DNA of 64,000 bases from contig NC_135782.1 of NCBI RefSeq assembly GCF_028453695.1, positions 11,036,001-11,100,000 of the forward strand, given 5' to 3'. Positions 62,326 through 64,000 of the stretch are shown here, piece after piece. The position numbers and the translations under genes are program-made. The DNA is from Augochlora pura. Taxonomy: Eukaryota; Arthropoda; Insecta; Hymenoptera; Halictidae. Every line of letters starts with the position of its first letter. Position 1 is the first letter of the stretch. The notes below the pieces were generated by a model. It was not told the DNA's origin, made no database searches, and saw nothing but the letters and a program-made list of their open reading frames with translations.

Positions 62326-62973
62326 TGATAGTGGAACAACAAATGCGCTGAAAGCACAGTGCATAGTAGGCGGTCACTTATGGCGAAAACTTAATTCGCA
62401 AACCTTCGTGTACGAAATTGTTTTCTTTTTTAAAATGGGGATCTTCTAACACTAGAACAAAAGGTTCGGGTCCTTTCAGTCTTAGAACTTAAAAAATGTT
62501 ATTTAAATATCGAATTTTTGAAAAATAATTGTAACATGTATGGAGGAAGTGATATTTGTCTTCCAATTTACGCGAAGTATCCGTTCCATGTGGTTTTATT
62601 TTACGCAAATGAGAACCACGTAATCAAAGTTCGTGACTAGAAATAAAAAAAAAATGAAAATAAAAATAGATGTAAGTTTCGAGATATAGATATTTATTTC
62701 GCATTGTTTAACAATGTTCTAAAACCATAGTAAAGCGTATTCGGTGTCAGTGTAGGCACTGTAATTAAATCAATCAACCTTTCTCTTTTTCATTGACACA
62801 AGATTATTATTTTCATCGCTTGTGACATTCAGAAGTTCGACCTTGTTTCCGTTGTTAATATAAATCTATTCAGATGATTCTTCTAAATATTATCTTTCAC
62901 TAAGCTTTCATGAATTTTCTGATATTCGCTATAACATATTACATATAGTCAAAACTTGAATCCACGTTAAATA

Positions 62974-63420
62974 TTAGGTCTACCAGAAAGTTTCGACTGT
63001 TCTTGATTTGAAAGAAAATAATAAATTTGATAGGCATTTAATAATGTTTATTGTACTATATAATTTCCGTCTTTATGTATGCCCTCTTGCCAGTGCGATT
63101 GCAATTCATAAATATCATTTTTCAAGAATGTATCAAGAATGTGACCTTAAAATAACATCATTGAACATAACTTCTCGACAGCCCTAATATTTGGATTCTA
63201 GTTCGAAAAACAAATGTTCCAAATCCATAGAGATCTTTAAACTTTTAATAGTTTTTTTTTGTATCGTGTATATACTCCCAGACTTCGTATATGGTAAACA
63301 ATCATGGAGAAGCATGATATTAAAAAGTAGAATCTGGTATCGCAAAGTCAAAATTTCAAGCTTCAATATTAAAAAAGTCACAATATTATCAACAATTTTT
63401 TGACTAATAATAAGCGATGC
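62974..63420 (-). mobile_element. Decayed mariner relic
   Basis: The left end reads TTAGGTCTACCAGAAAGTTT after TA, close to the mariner tip TTAGGTCTACCGGAAAGTT. The minus strand inside has traces compatible with a mariner C-terminal half, such as LLHD near 63300 and a YTIQK stretch, but with many stops and shifts. The right end was not found. The transposase assignment beyond the terminus is weak. Confidence 0.5.
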
Positions 63421-63429
63421 TATAACTTT

Positions 63430-64000
63430 GTTTTTGAACGTAATTCTCCGTGTAAAAAAGTGGCGCGTAAATTAGGGGCGAGTGCTTCATTGTGATCACG
63501 ACGTGCGTCGATCATTTCTTGAAGGCGCAAGACGTTTCTATGTGCGAGAATTGAAATGGCGACTTCCGACACGATGTAAATTTAACCGTGCACCGCATCG
63601 ATTTTTCTGGCTGGAAAGTGGCCGGGAAGTGGAGGCCCGTGTGCGTTGGCTCTGAATGTAGGTAAGCGGCGCGTCGCAACGCGACTCATCGGCCCGACAC
63701 CGGTTAGGTCGAGTTGAATCGAGTTGATAAGGTTAACTGAGAGAGCTACGGGGGCGTAGGGAGGTCAAGTGACCATGTGGGCGGCACTGTTCGTCGTCGT
63801 TGTCGTCGTCGCATACCATGCTGATTAAGCTTCGTGTCGGTGTATATGCACGCGCGCGCGTGTGCCCGTGTAAACGCGGCTTTCGGCCCGAGCGCGAACC
63901 TCTGATTAGACCAAACTTCCGATTAAACTGCCCCAAGAACGCGTTTAACGCTTCGTTCACCGACTTTTCTCACCTAGAGACTAAGAAACTCGTGGCGGAG
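63430..64000. other. GC/CpG-rich island at the window end
   Basis: CpG-rich with GTCGTCGTTGTCGTCGTCG near 63790 and CACGCGCGCGCGTGTGCCC near 63849. It could be the promoter or 5' region of a gene beyond the window. The minus frame at 63733-63960 is unrecognised. Confidence 0.45.

Overview
This window looks like AT-rich insect nuclear DNA, most likely a hymenopteran. That placement is inference. It rests on the strongly AT-rich background broken by CpG-rich islands, on Tc1/mariner elements and TTAA-flanked miniature elements, and on a nuclear copy of an insect-type mitochondrial gene. No bacterial gene organisation is visible. No rRNA, tRNA or CRISPR array could be supported.

Protein-coding content is very sparse. 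The one well supported host gene part is a 5' coding exon on the + strand at 11538-11854. It begins at an ATG preceded by an in-frame stop, encodes an Ala/Gly/His/Pro-rich N-terminus, and ends at a clean splice donor. It sits in the longest CpG-rich island (about 10390-11860), which also holds a GGN tract and a GA tract and is probably promoter plus 5' UTR. The style suits a developmental transcription factor, but I cannot name the gene. No second exon was recognised in the remaining 52 kb, so the downstream sequence may be a very long first intron. A second, weaker coding candidate is an unidentified 157-codon membrane-protein-like ORF at 49313-49786.

The rest is AT-rich sequence with about 20 GC/CpG-rich islands of 300-1100 bp spaced every 2-5 kb. 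They may be regulatory elements of the surrounding locus, which is inference.

Mobile elements are numerous and layered. A complete 1.64-kb Tc1-like element (26314-27952) carries long IR/DR-type inverted repeats and a transposase broken only by two in-frame TGA codons at tryptophan positions. An internally deleted mariner (50310-51458) contains a TTAA miniature element, which itself contains another. Several families of short elements have TTAA flanks and CCCTTTGC-like ends, suggesting mobilisation by a piggyBac-type transposase. A second mariner-type element (3459-4170) and a decayed mariner relic (62974 to about 63420) are also present.

A nuclear mitochondrial insertion of part of ND1 lies at about 61890-62325. 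Its reading is restored by the invertebrate mitochondrial code. Many tandem repeats occur: an approximately 145-bp satellite-like array, minisatellites of 11, 21, 23, 27 and 30 bp, a pentanucleotide block inside a miniature element, and two related pyrimidine-rich tracts.
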